A DNA stretch of 29,694 nt from Lachnospira sp. UBA4285 (GTDB lineage Bacteria > Bacillota > Clostridia > Lachnospirales > Lachnospiraceae), in the NCBI GenBank assembly GCA_002394965.1, contig DGVL01000159.1, positions 1-29,694 on the forward strand, given 5' to 3'. The translations under genes were made by a program, and so were the position numbers. Positions 7,625 to 15,958 of this stretch are shown here, piece by piece (the stretch's first letter is position 1; each line of letters begins with the position of its first letter). The notes beneath the pieces are model-generated. The model saw only the letters and a program-made list of their open reading frames with translations. It searched no databases and was not told the origin of the DNA.

Positions 7625-8989
7625 ATGATCTATAATGTCCATATGAAAATCGCTGATCTGCTGGAAAATGAGCAGGCTGTCCAGGTATTCGATCATTTTC
7701 TGCCCGGCATGCGCCAGATGGCAGAAAAAAATTCCCAGGCCGCGCAGCTCTCAGTGGAACAGCTGGTGCGCTACTCCCGTAATCCAAAGGCAGATGATGT
7801 CATCGCCGCGCTGGACGAGGCTCTGAGCGCTCTGAACACCCCGGAGAACGCGATCAGCCCCGGCGAGCGGAAACTGATTGAACGCTTCAAGGCGATTGCC
7901 GCCCAGGATGCGGCAAAAGAAAAAAGGACAGCCAGCCACCGACAGGACGCCATCTTTCCCGGTCAGCCGTGGCTTGACACCAGCGGAGAGCGCATACAAG
8001 CCCACGGCGGCGCGGTGTATTATGAAGATGGCCTGTACTACTGGTACGGCGAAAACAAGGAACATACAGACGGGAAAAATGGGATCTGGACCTGGGGCAT
8101 CCGGGTCTACGCCTCTGCCGACCTGATGAACTGGGAAGACCGGGGATTTCTCATCCCGCCTGAGCTTAATGATCCCAACTCCCCGCTTTTTCCCACCAGG
8201 CACGTGGACCGGCCGCACATCCTCAGGTGCGAAAAAACCGGCCGATATGTCTGCTGGATCAAGCTCTCCGGCCCGGAGGCATCTTTCACGATCTGGCAGG
8301 CTGACAAGCTTCTCGGCCCATACGAGATGGTGGAAAGTCTCTACCATCCCGGCGGTCACAGGGCGGGTGACTTTGATCTGATCGTCGATCCCGCCACCGG
8401 AAAGGGATACCTCTACTTTGACGCCGATCACGCGTCCATGCTCTGCATGGAGCTGAGCGAAGATTACCTCCACGCGGCAAGAGAAGTCGCCAGGAGCTAC
8501 GCGAATCTGACACCACCCTTCACCCGTGAGGCTCCGGCTCTGTTCGAGTATAATGGAAAGAAATACATGCTCACCAGCGGCATGACCGGCTATGTGCCCA
8601 ACAAAAGCGACAGCGCCGTGAGCGATACATGGGGCGGTGTGTTCAAGAGCATCGGCAATCCTCACGTCAACGACCGCTCCTGTGCCTCGTTTAACAGCCA
8701 GATATCCAAGATCTTCCGCGTGGAGGGCACGGACCGCTTTATCGCCATGGCCGACCGCTGGCTGCCGGGTACGCCTGTGGACGCAAGGCTTGCCGACGTC
8801 TTCACCCGCGTGATCGCCAGTTCCTGCGATCCGGGACGCTGCCAGGCCACCGAGGCCGAGCGCCGGGAGGTGTATGCAGCCAACCAGCTGGAAAGCGCCA
8901 ACACCTCCATAGCGGACTATGTCTGGCTTCCCATCGGGTGGGAAGACGAGAAACCGGTCCTGCGCTGGCAGGATTCGTGGAAGATTTAA
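7625..8989 (+). CDS. GH43-like glycoside hydrolase with N-terminal helical extension
   Basis: A 454-residue protein. From about residue 112 it resembles the five-bladed propeller GH43 group related to exo-beta-1,3-galactanases: PWLDTSGERIQAHGGAVYY then YYWYGE, VDRPHILRCEKTGRYVCWIK, GDFDLIVDPATGKGYLYF, REAPALFEYNGKKYMLTSG, SFNSQISKIF and a terminal YVWLPIGW. The glutamate in REAPALF is the likely general acid. The first ~110 residues are not part of the propeller: MKIADLLENEQAVQVFDHFL is a helical segment I recognise as a small add-on found in other clostridial glycosidases. No signal peptide, so cytoplasmic. ATG 7625 has GGAG 11 nt upstream; ATG 7643 has none. Exact sugar specificity is uncertain. 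Confidence 0.82.
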   Translation: MIYNVHMKIADLLENEQAVQVFDHFLPGMRQMAEKNSQAAQLSVEQLVRYSRNPKADDVIAALDEALSALNTPENAISPGERKLIERFKAIAAQDAAKEKRTASHRQDAIFPGQPWLDTSGERIQAHGGAVYYEDGLYYWYGENKEHTDGKNGIWTWGIRVYASADLMNWEDRGFLIPPELNDPNSPLFPTRHVDRPHILRCEKTGRYVCWIKLSGPEASFTIWQADKLLGPYEMVESLYHPGGHRAGDFDLIVDPATGKGYLYFDADHASMLCMELSEDYLHAAREVARSYANLTPPFTREAPALFEYNGKKYMLTSGMTGYVPNKSDSAVSDTWGGVFKSIGNPHVNDRSCASFNSQISKIFRVEGTDRFIAMADRWLPGTPVDARLADVFTRVIASSCDPGRCQATEAERREVYAANQLESANTSIADYVWLPIGWEDEKPVLRWQDSWKI

Positions 8990-9008
8990 AAGTCAGGAGA
9001 ATGAAGAC

Positions 9009-9806
9009 ATGAAAAGAAAAAATGTGCTGATCACTGTGTGCTGTACAGCTGCAGCTCTGGCAGCTGCACAGCTTGTAATACTTGGCTTTCGCGGCGGCAT
9101 CGGCCCGCTGAAGTTCTTGAAGGAGAACCGGATGTCCAAACTTGCTGGCAATGCGGCAGAATACCACGTGGAGAATCTCTCCCCGCTTCCTGACTCTCCC
9201 TTACAGGGAAAACGGCTTTTGTTTCTAGGCTCATCCGTGACAAAAGGCGCCGCGTCCCTGGATGTATCCATGGCAGACTATATCCGGGTTCTGGATAACT
9301 GTGAAGTTGTGAAAAGTGCAGTCAATGGAACGACCCTCACAGACACAGGCGCAGGATCCTATGTCTCAAGGCTGAAAGCCATCGATACGGCACAGACCTT
9401 TGATGCCGTGATTGTACAGTTGTCAACCAACGACGCCACCAGGAAGAAGCCCCTGGGTGAAATCACCGGTTCCAGGGAGATCACAGCCTTTGACACCGGC
9501 ACGGTGTTTGGCGCTATGGAATATATCATTGCCTATGTGCAGGAGACCTGGGACTGTCCTGTCATCTTCTATACCGGAACAAAATATGACAGCAGCACCT
9601 ATCAGGCGATGGTAGACGGACTGCTCAAGATCCGGGATAAGTGGGACATCGGCGTCATTGACCTGTGGAATGATCCGGACATGAACGCTGTCTCTTCTGA
9701 AGATTACGCGCTGTATATGCATGATCCCATCCATCCTACTCAGGCCGGGTATCTCAGATGGTGGACGCCGAAATTCGAGAGATATCTCTATGATTTCCTG
9801 GGCTGA
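9009..9806 (+). CDS. SGNH/GDSL-family hydrolase, probably membrane-anchored esterase
   Basis: A 265-residue protein starting at ATG 9009 behind AGGAG. The first ~27 residues are a lysine-rich start followed by a hydrophobic stretch (ITVCCTAAALAAAQLVILGF), read as a signal anchor, so the domain faces outside. SGNH blocks are present: LFLGSSVTKGA (nucleophile S76), VQLSTND (block III Asn) and DPIHPTQAGY with D239 and H242. The family removes acetyl or other ester groups from glycans. Last gene of the operon, 19 nt after the GH43-like stop. It is the only protein of the locus with an export signal, so it may strip esters from the polymer or oligosaccharide before uptake; this is inference. Confidence 0.85.
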   Translation: MKRKNVLITVCCTAAALAAAQLVILGFRGGIGPLKFLKENRMSKLAGNAAEYHVENLSPLPDSPLQGKRLLFLGSSVTKGAASLDVSMADYIRVLDNCEVVKSAVNGTTLTDTGAGSYVSRLKAIDTAQTFDAVIVQLSTNDATRKKPLGEITGSREITAFDTGTVFGAMEYIIAYVQETWDCPVIFYTGTKYDSSTYQAMVDGLLKIRDKWDIGVIDLWNDPDMNAVSSEDYALYMHDPIHPTQAGYLRWWTPKFERYLYDFLG

Positions 9807-9843
9807 ATTCGTATTGCCATAAAAGCAGGATACTCTGTGTGCC

Positions 9844-9870
9844 TCCCGCAGGATTTGTCGGCCGGCGGGA
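9844..9870. terminator. Possible bidirectional hairpin between convergent genes
   Basis: TCCCGC and GCGGGA form a 6-bp stem with a 15-nt loop between the convergent SGNH and nuclease-like genes. There is no clear T-tract on either side, so terminator function is only suggested by position. Confidence 0.3.
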
Positions 9871-9925
9871 AGAATATTCCGGGCGCCCATCTTAAGCCCC
9901 GCAGACATTGCCTCTGTATCGATTC

Positions 9926-10594
9926 TCACAGGCAGTATTCGCGGATGATCGCGTAAATCTCGTCTGTGCCCAGAGGACTGGCTGATGTTTCTTCGGTTAT
10001 GATCAGGCGGGCGCCTGGATAAATCTGATTCTGCTGATATTCCTTGAGCCGCCAGACCGCACGTCTGGCATAATCGCGGTCGTCCATCATCCCGCGGTGC
10101 TCCCAGTACAAAACCTTTCTTTTTCTGACATTCAGGATCGTGAAATCCGGATAAATCGTGCCGCCGCGCAGTCTCAGCGGGCACTCGTATCTGTACGGCA
10201 CTTTTCGCCTGTTCAGCGCATTGGCAATGTTCAGTTCAGACTTCGAGCGCACATGTTCGCCCTTCTCCGTCACCAGCTTTACCGGAATATCAGACACTTC
10301 CTTCGGCTCGAACGCCGTATCACGCCAGTTCTGTTCCAGCTCGCCATCGGGAAGATCAGCCGCATCGATATATTTTCTTGCTCTCTCCGGGAATGCCAGG
10401 TACAGATCCCGGATCTGGTCCGGAAATCCGGCATCAGCCGCCAGAAACTTCTCCAGCTCCCGGATTTCCTGCTTCACGATAGGAAGCAATCTCTCATCGT
10501 ATTCTTTCTGCAGGTACGTCCTGATCGTATTCTCGTTCCGAGCGGAGATATACACGCCGGAGCGCTCCGAGGGACTCCGCCGCAGATAGTACAT
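9926..10594 (-). CDS. PD-(D/E)XK nuclease-like protein of unknown role
   Basis: A 222-residue protein if ATG 10594 is used. The C-terminal half carries a restriction-endonuclease-like pattern: KSELNIANAL with E120, IYPDFTIL with D150, and YWEHRGMMDD with E165, followed by a conserved tail (YPGARLIITEETSASPLG). I recognise this as a family of small hypothetical proteins common in Clostridia, in which the final motif is EH-G instead of the usual ExK. The N-terminal half is charged and helical. Oddities: no ribosome binding site is visible and the start lies against the edge of repeat copy 2, so the original 5' end may be lost or translation may begin in the repeat. No partner gene suggests a role. 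Confidence 0.65.
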   Translation of the reverse strand: MYYLRRSPSERSGVYISARNENTIRTYLQKEYDERLLPIVKQEIRELEKFLAADAGFPDQIRDLYLAFPERARKYIDAADLPDGELEQNWRDTAFEPKEVSDIPVKLVTEKGEHVRSKSELNIANALNRRKVPYRYECPLRLRGGTIYPDFTILNVRKRKVLYWEHRGMMDDRDYARRAVWRLKEYQQNQIYPGARLIITEETSASPLGTDEIYAIIREYCL

Positions 10595-10597
10595 GAC

Positions 10598-10772
10598 CAC
10601 TTGTCATCGGAACCGAATATTTCCAGGTTAATTCGATGCCTGATCAGCCGATTTTGGCCAAAAAAGTCATCGGAACACGCTCCTACGGTGCAATTTTGAT
10701 GACCGCCCCTTTTCAGTCCACACAAAAAGTCATCAAATTCGCCGCCGGCAAAGCAATTCCGATGCCTCGCCA
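10598..10772 (+). repeat. 63-bp-period alternating dyad array, copy 2
   Basis: Direct copy of the 48-222 sequence, offset by exactly 10550 bp with no indels and about 18 mismatches. CATC/GATG cores are centred at 10606.5, 10636.5, 10669.5, 10699.5, 10732.5 and 10762.5, the same 30/33 alternation. The first motif of copy 1 (at 23.5) is missing here because the nuclease-like coding sequence begins at that point. Confidence 0.85.
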
Positions 10773-10845
10773 CCTGAGACAGGCCGCCGACAGCTCATTT
10801 CCGATGCCTCCCAGGCCAGCCGACCGGCGGCTCATTTCCGATGCC
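10750..10845 (+). repeat. Short tandem extension of the dyad array
   Basis: Three same-orientation TTCCGATGCC motifs start at 10757, 10799 and 10836, spaced 42 and 37 bp. The last two are preceded by near-identical (A/G)GCTCATTTCCGATGCCT. This breaks the alternating pattern of the main array, and copy 1 has only one such unit. The rest of the gap to 10905 is GC-rich with nothing else recognisable. Confidence 0.65.
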
Positions 10846-10905
10846 TGGTCTCCCAAACCAGCCCGTCGGCGGCCGCGCATCAAAAAGCCCTGTCAGGAAT
10901 CCCCG

Positions 10906-11775
10906 TCACTTCCACAGTATTACCCGCTCACCGAGCCGGTAGATTCCGTACTTCCTCCCTGGATATTCCTCGTCCATGACGGAGGCGAAAACGAGAGGAT
11001 TCACCGTGTTCCCCGGCACGAGATCGTAGTGGAGCGGGACGACGAGGTCGGCATTCGTCTCCTGCGCGAGGAACGCCGCGCTGCGCTCGTCCATATTGCC
11101 GACGATATGGCGGCGGTGGCGCGGAAGATCGGCGCCGTTGACGGGCAGAAACTCAGCATCAGGGCCCGGTACGTGCGCGCGAAGAGAGGCCGCGCGCACG
11201 TCAGAGATCAGGCGTTCCGTGAGCACGGTGTCGCCCGAGTGGTAGAGAAAAAACGGACCTATCTTCACCGCGTAGCCGAGGAAGAGGTTATGCCCGTTCT
11301 CGTCCGTGTCATAGGTCTCATGGGCTGAAGGGATCGGCAGGGCACAGATGTCACGGGCAGGCTCGATCTCCTGCCCCGCGACGGCGCCGATGACACCCTG
11401 TGCGGCAAGCCCGCGGGCAAGCACATTGTGCCTGACGCCTTCCGGTATAATGACCTTCATGTCCGGATTGCTTTTCTGAAGCGGGATCAGTGTCTGCGTG
11501 TTGATGTGATCCGCGTGGTCATGCGACCCGAAAAAGACCGTCAGCCCCCGGAGCGCTCCGGCCTCAAAAGGAGGCTGATAGTTGGTGGCACCGACACTGC
11601 CGTCAGCCCGGCGCAGGTCGCTGAGCAGCACGTCAAATGCGGCAAGCTCGTCCCGGTATTTCACGAGGATTCCCATCTGCCCGAGATACCAGAATGCCAG
11701 TGCATTGTCCGGAAGTCTTGTTTGCCGGATCTGCCGGAGAAGCGCATCTCCGGAAAGATACCATCTACTGTTCAT
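10906..11775 (-). CDS. UlaG-like metallo-beta-lactamase-fold hydrolase
   Basis: A 289-residue cytoplasmic metal-dependent hydrolase. The metal-binding motif SHDHADH follows GLTVFFG, and the N-terminal AFWYLGQMGILVKY plus later FLYHSGDT and VPLHYD blocks match the UlaG (L-ascorbate-6-phosphate lactonase) group. No phosphotransferase or other ascorbate genes are nearby, so lactonase activity on ascorbate phosphate should not be assumed; the group includes many uncharacterised hydrolases. AGGAGG precedes ATG 11775. It lies downstream of the MATE gene in the same direction but a terminator separates them, and its own promoter is not obvious in the 52-nt gap. Confidence 0.85.
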   Translation of the reverse strand: MNSRWYLSGDALLRQIRQTRLPDNALAFWYLGQMGILVKYRDELAAFDVLLSDLRRADGSVGATNYQPPFEAGALRGLTVFFGSHDHADHINTQTLIPLQKSNPDMKVIIPEGVRHNVLARGLAAQGVIGAVAGQEIEPARDICALPIPSAHETYDTDENGHNLFLGYAVKIGPFFLYHSGDTVLTERLISDVRAASLRAHVPGPDAEFLPVNGADLPRHRRHIVGNMDERSAAFLAQETNADLVVPLHYDLVPGNTVNPLVFASVMDEEYPGRKYGIYRLGERVILWK

Positions 11776-11795
11776 CTCTCATCCTCCTGACCTTC

Positions 11796-11827
11796 ATATA
11801 AAATAAAAAGCGGCCTCGCAGGCCGCC
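11796..11827 (-). terminator. Intrinsic terminator of the MATE gene
   Basis: On the minus strand GCGGCCT, a 3-nt loop and AGGCCGC form a perfect 7-bp stem followed by CTTTTTATTTTAT. It starts directly after the MATE stop codon. Confidence 0.85.
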
Positions 11828-13237
11828 TCACTCCGTATCTGCCACCTTCTGCTCTGTCTCCGTCTCTTTCGTGAAACGCCCGTACAGCACAAGGGCCACG
11901 ATAAGGCCGAGCACCTCGGCAAAGGGCGTGGCAAGGCACACACCGTTCGCGCCCAGATTAAAAATCGAGCGGAACACGAACATGGCCGGAATGTCAAAGA
12001 TTCCCTTTCTCAGGATCGAGAGCGTAAAGGCAGAGCCCTTGCGCCCGCTGCTCTGAAAGACCGTCACGCACAGATAGGAAAGCGCCGCCAGCGGCGCCGC
12101 ATAGCCGATGATATGAAGGAACTGCGTGCCATACGCGACCGACGCATCCTCATCAATAAAGAATCGCACCAGGTGCGGCGCCTGCGTGATGAACACGGCC
12201 GCACAGGCAAGCCCGAAGAGCAGCACAACGGTCCCCGTATAGCGGATGATCCGGCGCATCCGCGTAAAGTTGCGCGCGCCGTAGCAGAACCCGATCAGAG
12301 GAAGCACTCCCATCGTCATGCCCATACACGTGTTGAACGCGATCATGTTGATCTTCTTGGCGATCCCCATGCCCGCAACCGCGCCGCTTCCGTACGGGCG
12401 GATGAACACATTGGCGAAGATATTGGATACCATGGCAAATGTCGTCTGCAGCGCAGCCGGAAATCCCGTCAGCAGAATCTCCGCCACGACCGGGTCACCC
12501 GGCTGCGTCTTCGGCAGATGAACATTGATGATCCCGTCCCTGTCCCGCTTCTGTCGCCTGAGAATCAAGACAAGAAAATACACAAGCGCCGCCGTGTTGG
12601 AGAGCAGCGTCGCGATGGCCGCCCCCGTCACTTCCATGCCTTCCGGCAGGATCACGAACATAAAAAGCGGATCCAGCACGATATTCAGCACGCCGCCCAT
12701 GGACATGCCGAACCCCGCCTCCTTCGACGCGCCGATGGCGCGCACCAGGTGGCCGCAGAGAACATTCCCGATCGTCGGGATGGCGCCGATGATCATCGTC
12801 CAGAACATATAGTCGGACACATACTGGAAATCCGCATCATCGCCGCCCACAAGCCGTATCAGCGGCGCGCGGAACAACAGGATCACCAGCATGAAAAGCA
12901 CCGCCGCTGCCATGCCGCCCCAGAAAGCCGTGGAAAATGTGCGGCGCGCCCTCTCAATATTCCTTTGCCCCATCGAGCGGGAGATGACACTGGCGCCGCC
13001 CACGCCGAACAGGTTCGCCACGGCCGCCATGATGACAAATACGGGGAAACAGATCCCCAGCGCTGCCACCATAGCCGCGTTGGCCGTCCGGCCGACATAC
13101 CATGTATCCGCGTAATTGTATACTATATTGATCAGCTGCGTGATAATGGTCGGGAGTGCCATGGTCCACACAGCCTTGCTTACCGGCGCATTCGCGAACA
13201 ATTCCTGCGTGCCGGATATGCCTGATTTCCTGTTCAT
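11828..13237 (-). CDS. MATE-family efflux transporter
   Basis: A 469-residue, twelve-helix cation-coupled drug/metabolite exporter. Recognisable features are the N-terminal KAVWTMALPTIITQLINIVYN..DTWYVG block, GVGGASVISRSMGQ in the second helix-loop region, and the repeated ...FGMSMGGVLNIVLDPLFMF region in the first half. Length and order are normal for the MepA-like branch common in Clostridia. AAGG lies upstream of ATG 13237. The gene is single, bounded by the upstream ABC terminator and its own terminator. Substrate unknown. The 156-nt gap upstream holds the ABC terminator and presumably its promoter, which I could not define. Confidence 0.93.
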   Translation of the reverse strand: MNRKSGISGTQELFANAPVSKAVWTMALPTIITQLINIVYNYADTWYVGRTANAAMVAALGICFPVFVIMAAVANLFGVGGASVISRSMGQRNIERARRTFSTAFWGGMAAAVLFMLVILLFRAPLIRLVGGDDADFQYVSDYMFWTMIIGAIPTIGNVLCGHLVRAIGASKEAGFGMSMGGVLNIVLDPLFMFVILPEGMEVTGAAIATLLSNTAALVYFLVLILRRQKRDRDGIINVHLPKTQPGDPVVAEILLTGFPAALQTTFAMVSNIFANVFIRPYGSGAVAGMGIAKKINMIAFNTCMGMTMGVLPLIGFCYGARNFTRMRRIIRYTGTVVLLFGLACAAVFITQAPHLVRFFIDEDASVAYGTQFLHIIGYAAPLAALSYLCVTVFQSSGRKGSAFTLSILRKGIFDIPAMFVFRSIFNLGANGVCLATPFAEVLGLIVALVLYGRFTKETETEQKVADTE

Positions 13238-13331
13238 ACATGTACCTTCATTCTTCTGATTTCAATGCCGGTACCCCCCGCAATGTCCATATCTCATGAA
13301 TCACACCGACTCTTGTATTCTAAAAGAAAAG

Positions 13332-13376
13332 CAAAAAAAGTCAACGCCCGCTTCGCATAGAGGCAAAGCGGGCGCT
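13332..13376 (-). terminator. Intrinsic terminator of the ABC operon
   Basis: Arms at 13345-13353 and 13366-13374 (CGCCCGCTT/AAGCGGGCG) form a 9-bp stem followed on the minus strand by TTGACTTTTTTTGC. It lies 18 bp past the permease stop. Confidence 0.88.
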
Positions 13377-13393
13377 GCTGTTCCCGTTATCTT

Positions 13394-15958
13394 TCACGAG
13401 ACATATTTCTTCATCATCGGGCTGTACACAAGGAAAGTGACGAGCATCATCAGACCCAGAGGCCAGACAAAACCGAACACAAATCTCCCGGTACCCATAT
13501 ACCGGCTGATCTCCGACACACTGCCGAATATGGACGCCGCCGCAGACAGCCCTCCTGTCAGAGACACGAAAAGCGCGACGGCGCAGACAGCCGTCGTTCT
13601 GCACAGAATCATCCGACAGTACACGGAGGGCGGCATGCCGAGAATCCGAAGCGAGGTGTAGTATTCCCGGCGCCTGGAATATGAAAGAAAGGCTTCCGTT
13701 GCAGTGATGATCAGCATGATGCAGATAGCAAGAGCAGACAGAATTCCACAGATACTCCGCAGTACAATCAGAAATCGTCTGTACTCTTCCATTTCGGCGG
13801 CATTGTTGCGGTAGATGAAATCGGAAAGCTTATATTGATACGCATGGATCACCGGCTCAAAATCGGAATAGGAAACGCCTTCTTTTAAAAACACCTGTGC
13901 TCTGGAAAATGTCGGCTGTATGCCAAGCTTCTGAAGTGTTGTCTGCGTGCCGACAAAGGTATAAGCACCCGACGGCTGACTCGCATCGTCAAACCACATC
14001 ACGCGCTCATAGACAACCGCTCCGATTTTTACGTTGCAGTTCAGCGCACTGGTTCTTTCCTTCAGGTCCTGTATAGTAATGTATCCCTTATCGCGTTTAT
14101 CTCTCGGTACGATCTGCAGCAAATCAATGGAATCCCCGGCCCGGAAGGTTTGATCCATGAACTGATTGCTTTTCCCTTTATAGTCCGAGTAGGGAATGAA
14201 CTTTTCCGTTGCACTGCCATCCTCATGGGAAGTATATTCAAATATCGGAACAATCAGGATTACCTCTTCGGCACAGTTGATTTTATCGATGTTGATTTCG
14301 CCTTCCCGCACATATGGTTTTAACTGCGCTATTTTGTCTTCTGGAAATCCGCAGAATTGAGAACTCATGTAGATGGCGCCGTCCGACTGCAACGACAGAT
14401 GCTCCATTATTTCGGCGTCCAGCGCCTGATTCGATGGGGATTTCTCCATGTATTCCTGATTTGCCATATCCGGAATTTTCACGTAGACATCGTTGGCTTC
14501 CAGATACGAATCCACCCTGGAAATTTTCTCTTCCCCTCTCAGCTTCGCCAATATTTCATCGCGGATTATATTGGAATGATCCGGCATAAAGTACACGGAG
14601 TCTTTATTCGGAAGACTGGCGGTCGTAAATTTATTCCCATTCGAATCAACATATGTATCGTTTGAAATCTCCTGGTTGGTTGTGAACTGATAATCATAAT
14701 CCAGAGGCACCTTCCCGAAGACTTCCCTTCTCTGCGATTTATATATGCTCAGATAGGTTTCCAGAATCAGAGAGGACACCAGCAGGCAGGCACAAACGGC
14801 AGCCGTCAGCAGAATGCCCGCGCAATCTCCTCTCAGCTCCCGGTAATATATTCCCCGGCGTTTTGAAATTCGGCGTTTCCGCCACGCCATTTTCGCTTTC
14901 ATACGGTTTTTTACAACATGAAAGATGAGATACCCCGTTCCGGCCGCCACACTCAGCAGAAGCAGCATAGCAAAATGCGGCTTCAGCACAATATCTTCCG
15001 GATAAGTCAAAGACGCAAAGCCAGTTGCTCTGTCAATCCATATAAAAATTCTTGCTATCCCTTCTCCCGCCGCTCTTCCGACGCACGCGGCAGAAGCGGG
15101 CAGCGTCAGGCATTTCACCGATAGTATCGTCTGCAATATCCCAGGCGACACCCCTAAGCGTCTTAAAATAGCAGCATTGGCAAGGTCTCTCCTGCTGATA
15201 AAGAAAACTGCGTAGAATGTGATGAGCGCAACCGAAGTATACAAAGCGGCGTAAAGAAAATCAGGCGCGTTGTACTTCCCGCCAGTATTACGGATCCGGA
15301 CATTGGTGTTGGCCACCAGATTGCGGTTATTCCGGTAAAGTTCTTCCGGAAAGGGACGACTGTTTTGAATCAGGGTAACAACGATTCCACTGTCTCCTGT
15401 CTCCGGTTCTGCAACAAAAGCATTCGGAAACGTAATCGCCCCGTCATTTGGCAGTTTATTCCAGGCCACCGGATAATCGTTCACAAGGCCGGACAGAATA
15501 TATTCGCGCCCATTGACGGTTATCACATCACCAATTGTGTACTGATAATATGATTCATAATATACAGATTCGCAGATACAAATTTCGTTGTGATTTTTCG
15601 GATACGCACCGACTTTCACACAGATGCTGCCCAGTTCCCTGGCCGCTTCATCCGCTGTGCCGATCATCAGATCGTTTTCAGAAGATACTCCCGAAATTTC
15701 GCCATAGCGCTTTATATCCCCTTCAGAATATACGGCATTGCCATCTTCACCGACCAGCGACTCTGCCGTATTCCCATACAGAATATTATCGAACCTCCCA
15801 TATACCCGCTGTGCCTCATCCGTCTCAAAATCCACAAAGGATTTTGAAAGAACAGCCATAAAAAATGGAAGTGAATATACTAGAGACAGACATATGGCGA
15901 TTGTTATCGTTTTCTTGGTCAGATAAAACAATCGCATCAGAGGAAAAAAATGTTTCAT
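13394..15958 (-). CDS. FtsX-type ABC transporter permease
   Basis: An 854-residue membrane protein with the duplicated FtsX layout. Helix 1 is near residues 18-38, then an external domain to about 230, then three helices (about 230-350), another helix (about 385-408), a large second external domain (about 410-735) and three final helices (about 740-845). The cytoplasmic loops contain the family pattern AAILRRLGVSP and SLRILGMPPSVY. The start codon overlaps the ATPase stop as ATGA, so the two are translationally coupled. This family includes MacB-, LolE- and bacteriocin-resistance-type permeases that work on extracytoplasmic peptides or lipoproteins rather than importing solutes. The neighbours (secreted peptidase, PepSY-like proteins) suggest a role at the cell surface; no function is proven. 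Confidence 0.88.
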   Translation of the reverse strand: MKHFFPLMRLFYLTKKTITIAICLSLVYSLPFFMAVLSKSFVDFETDEAQRVYGRFDNILYGNTAESLVGEDGNAVYSEGDIKRYGEISGVSSENDLMIGTADEAARELGSICVKVGAYPKNHNEICICESVYYESYYQYTIGDVITVNGREYILSGLVNDYPVAWNKLPNDGAITFPNAFVAEPETGDSGIVVTLIQNSRPFPEELYRNNRNLVANTNVRIRNTGGKYNAPDFLYAALYTSVALITFYAVFFISRRDLANAAILRRLGVSPGILQTILSVKCLTLPASAACVGRAAGEGIARIFIWIDRATGFASLTYPEDIVLKPHFAMLLLLSVAAGTGYLIFHVVKNRMKAKMAWRKRRISKRRGIYYRELRGDCAGILLTAAVCACLLVSSLILETYLSIYKSQRREVFGKVPLDYDYQFTTNQEISNDTYVDSNGNKFTTASLPNKDSVYFMPDHSNIIRDEILAKLRGEEKISRVDSYLEANDVYVKIPDMANQEYMEKSPSNQALDAEIMEHLSLQSDGAIYMSSQFCGFPEDKIAQLKPYVREGEINIDKINCAEEVILIVPIFEYTSHEDGSATEKFIPYSDYKGKSNQFMDQTFRAGDSIDLLQIVPRDKRDKGYITIQDLKERTSALNCNVKIGAVVYERVMWFDDASQPSGAYTFVGTQTTLQKLGIQPTFSRAQVFLKEGVSYSDFEPVIHAYQYKLSDFIYRNNAAEMEEYRRFLIVLRSICGILSALAICIMLIITATEAFLSYSRRREYYTSLRILGMPPSVYCRMILCRTTAVCAVALFVSLTGGLSAAASIFGSVSEISRYMGTGRFVFGFVWPLGLMMLVTFLVYSPMMKKYVS

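Noticed and set aside
10474..11328. Small open frames across array copy 2 on both strands
   Set aside because: They overlap the nuclease-like gene, the array and the UlaG-like gene, have no ribosome binding site and no recognisable protein family.
10906..11775. Ascorbate utilisation gene ulaG
   Set aside because: The fold and motifs fit UlaG-like proteins, but no ascorbate transport or epimerase genes are near, so the symbol is not justified.
12113..13225. 370-residue plus-strand open frame
   Set aside because: Antisense shadow of the MATE gene; rich in Arg/His/Ala as expected from opposite-strand reading of a GC-rich gene.
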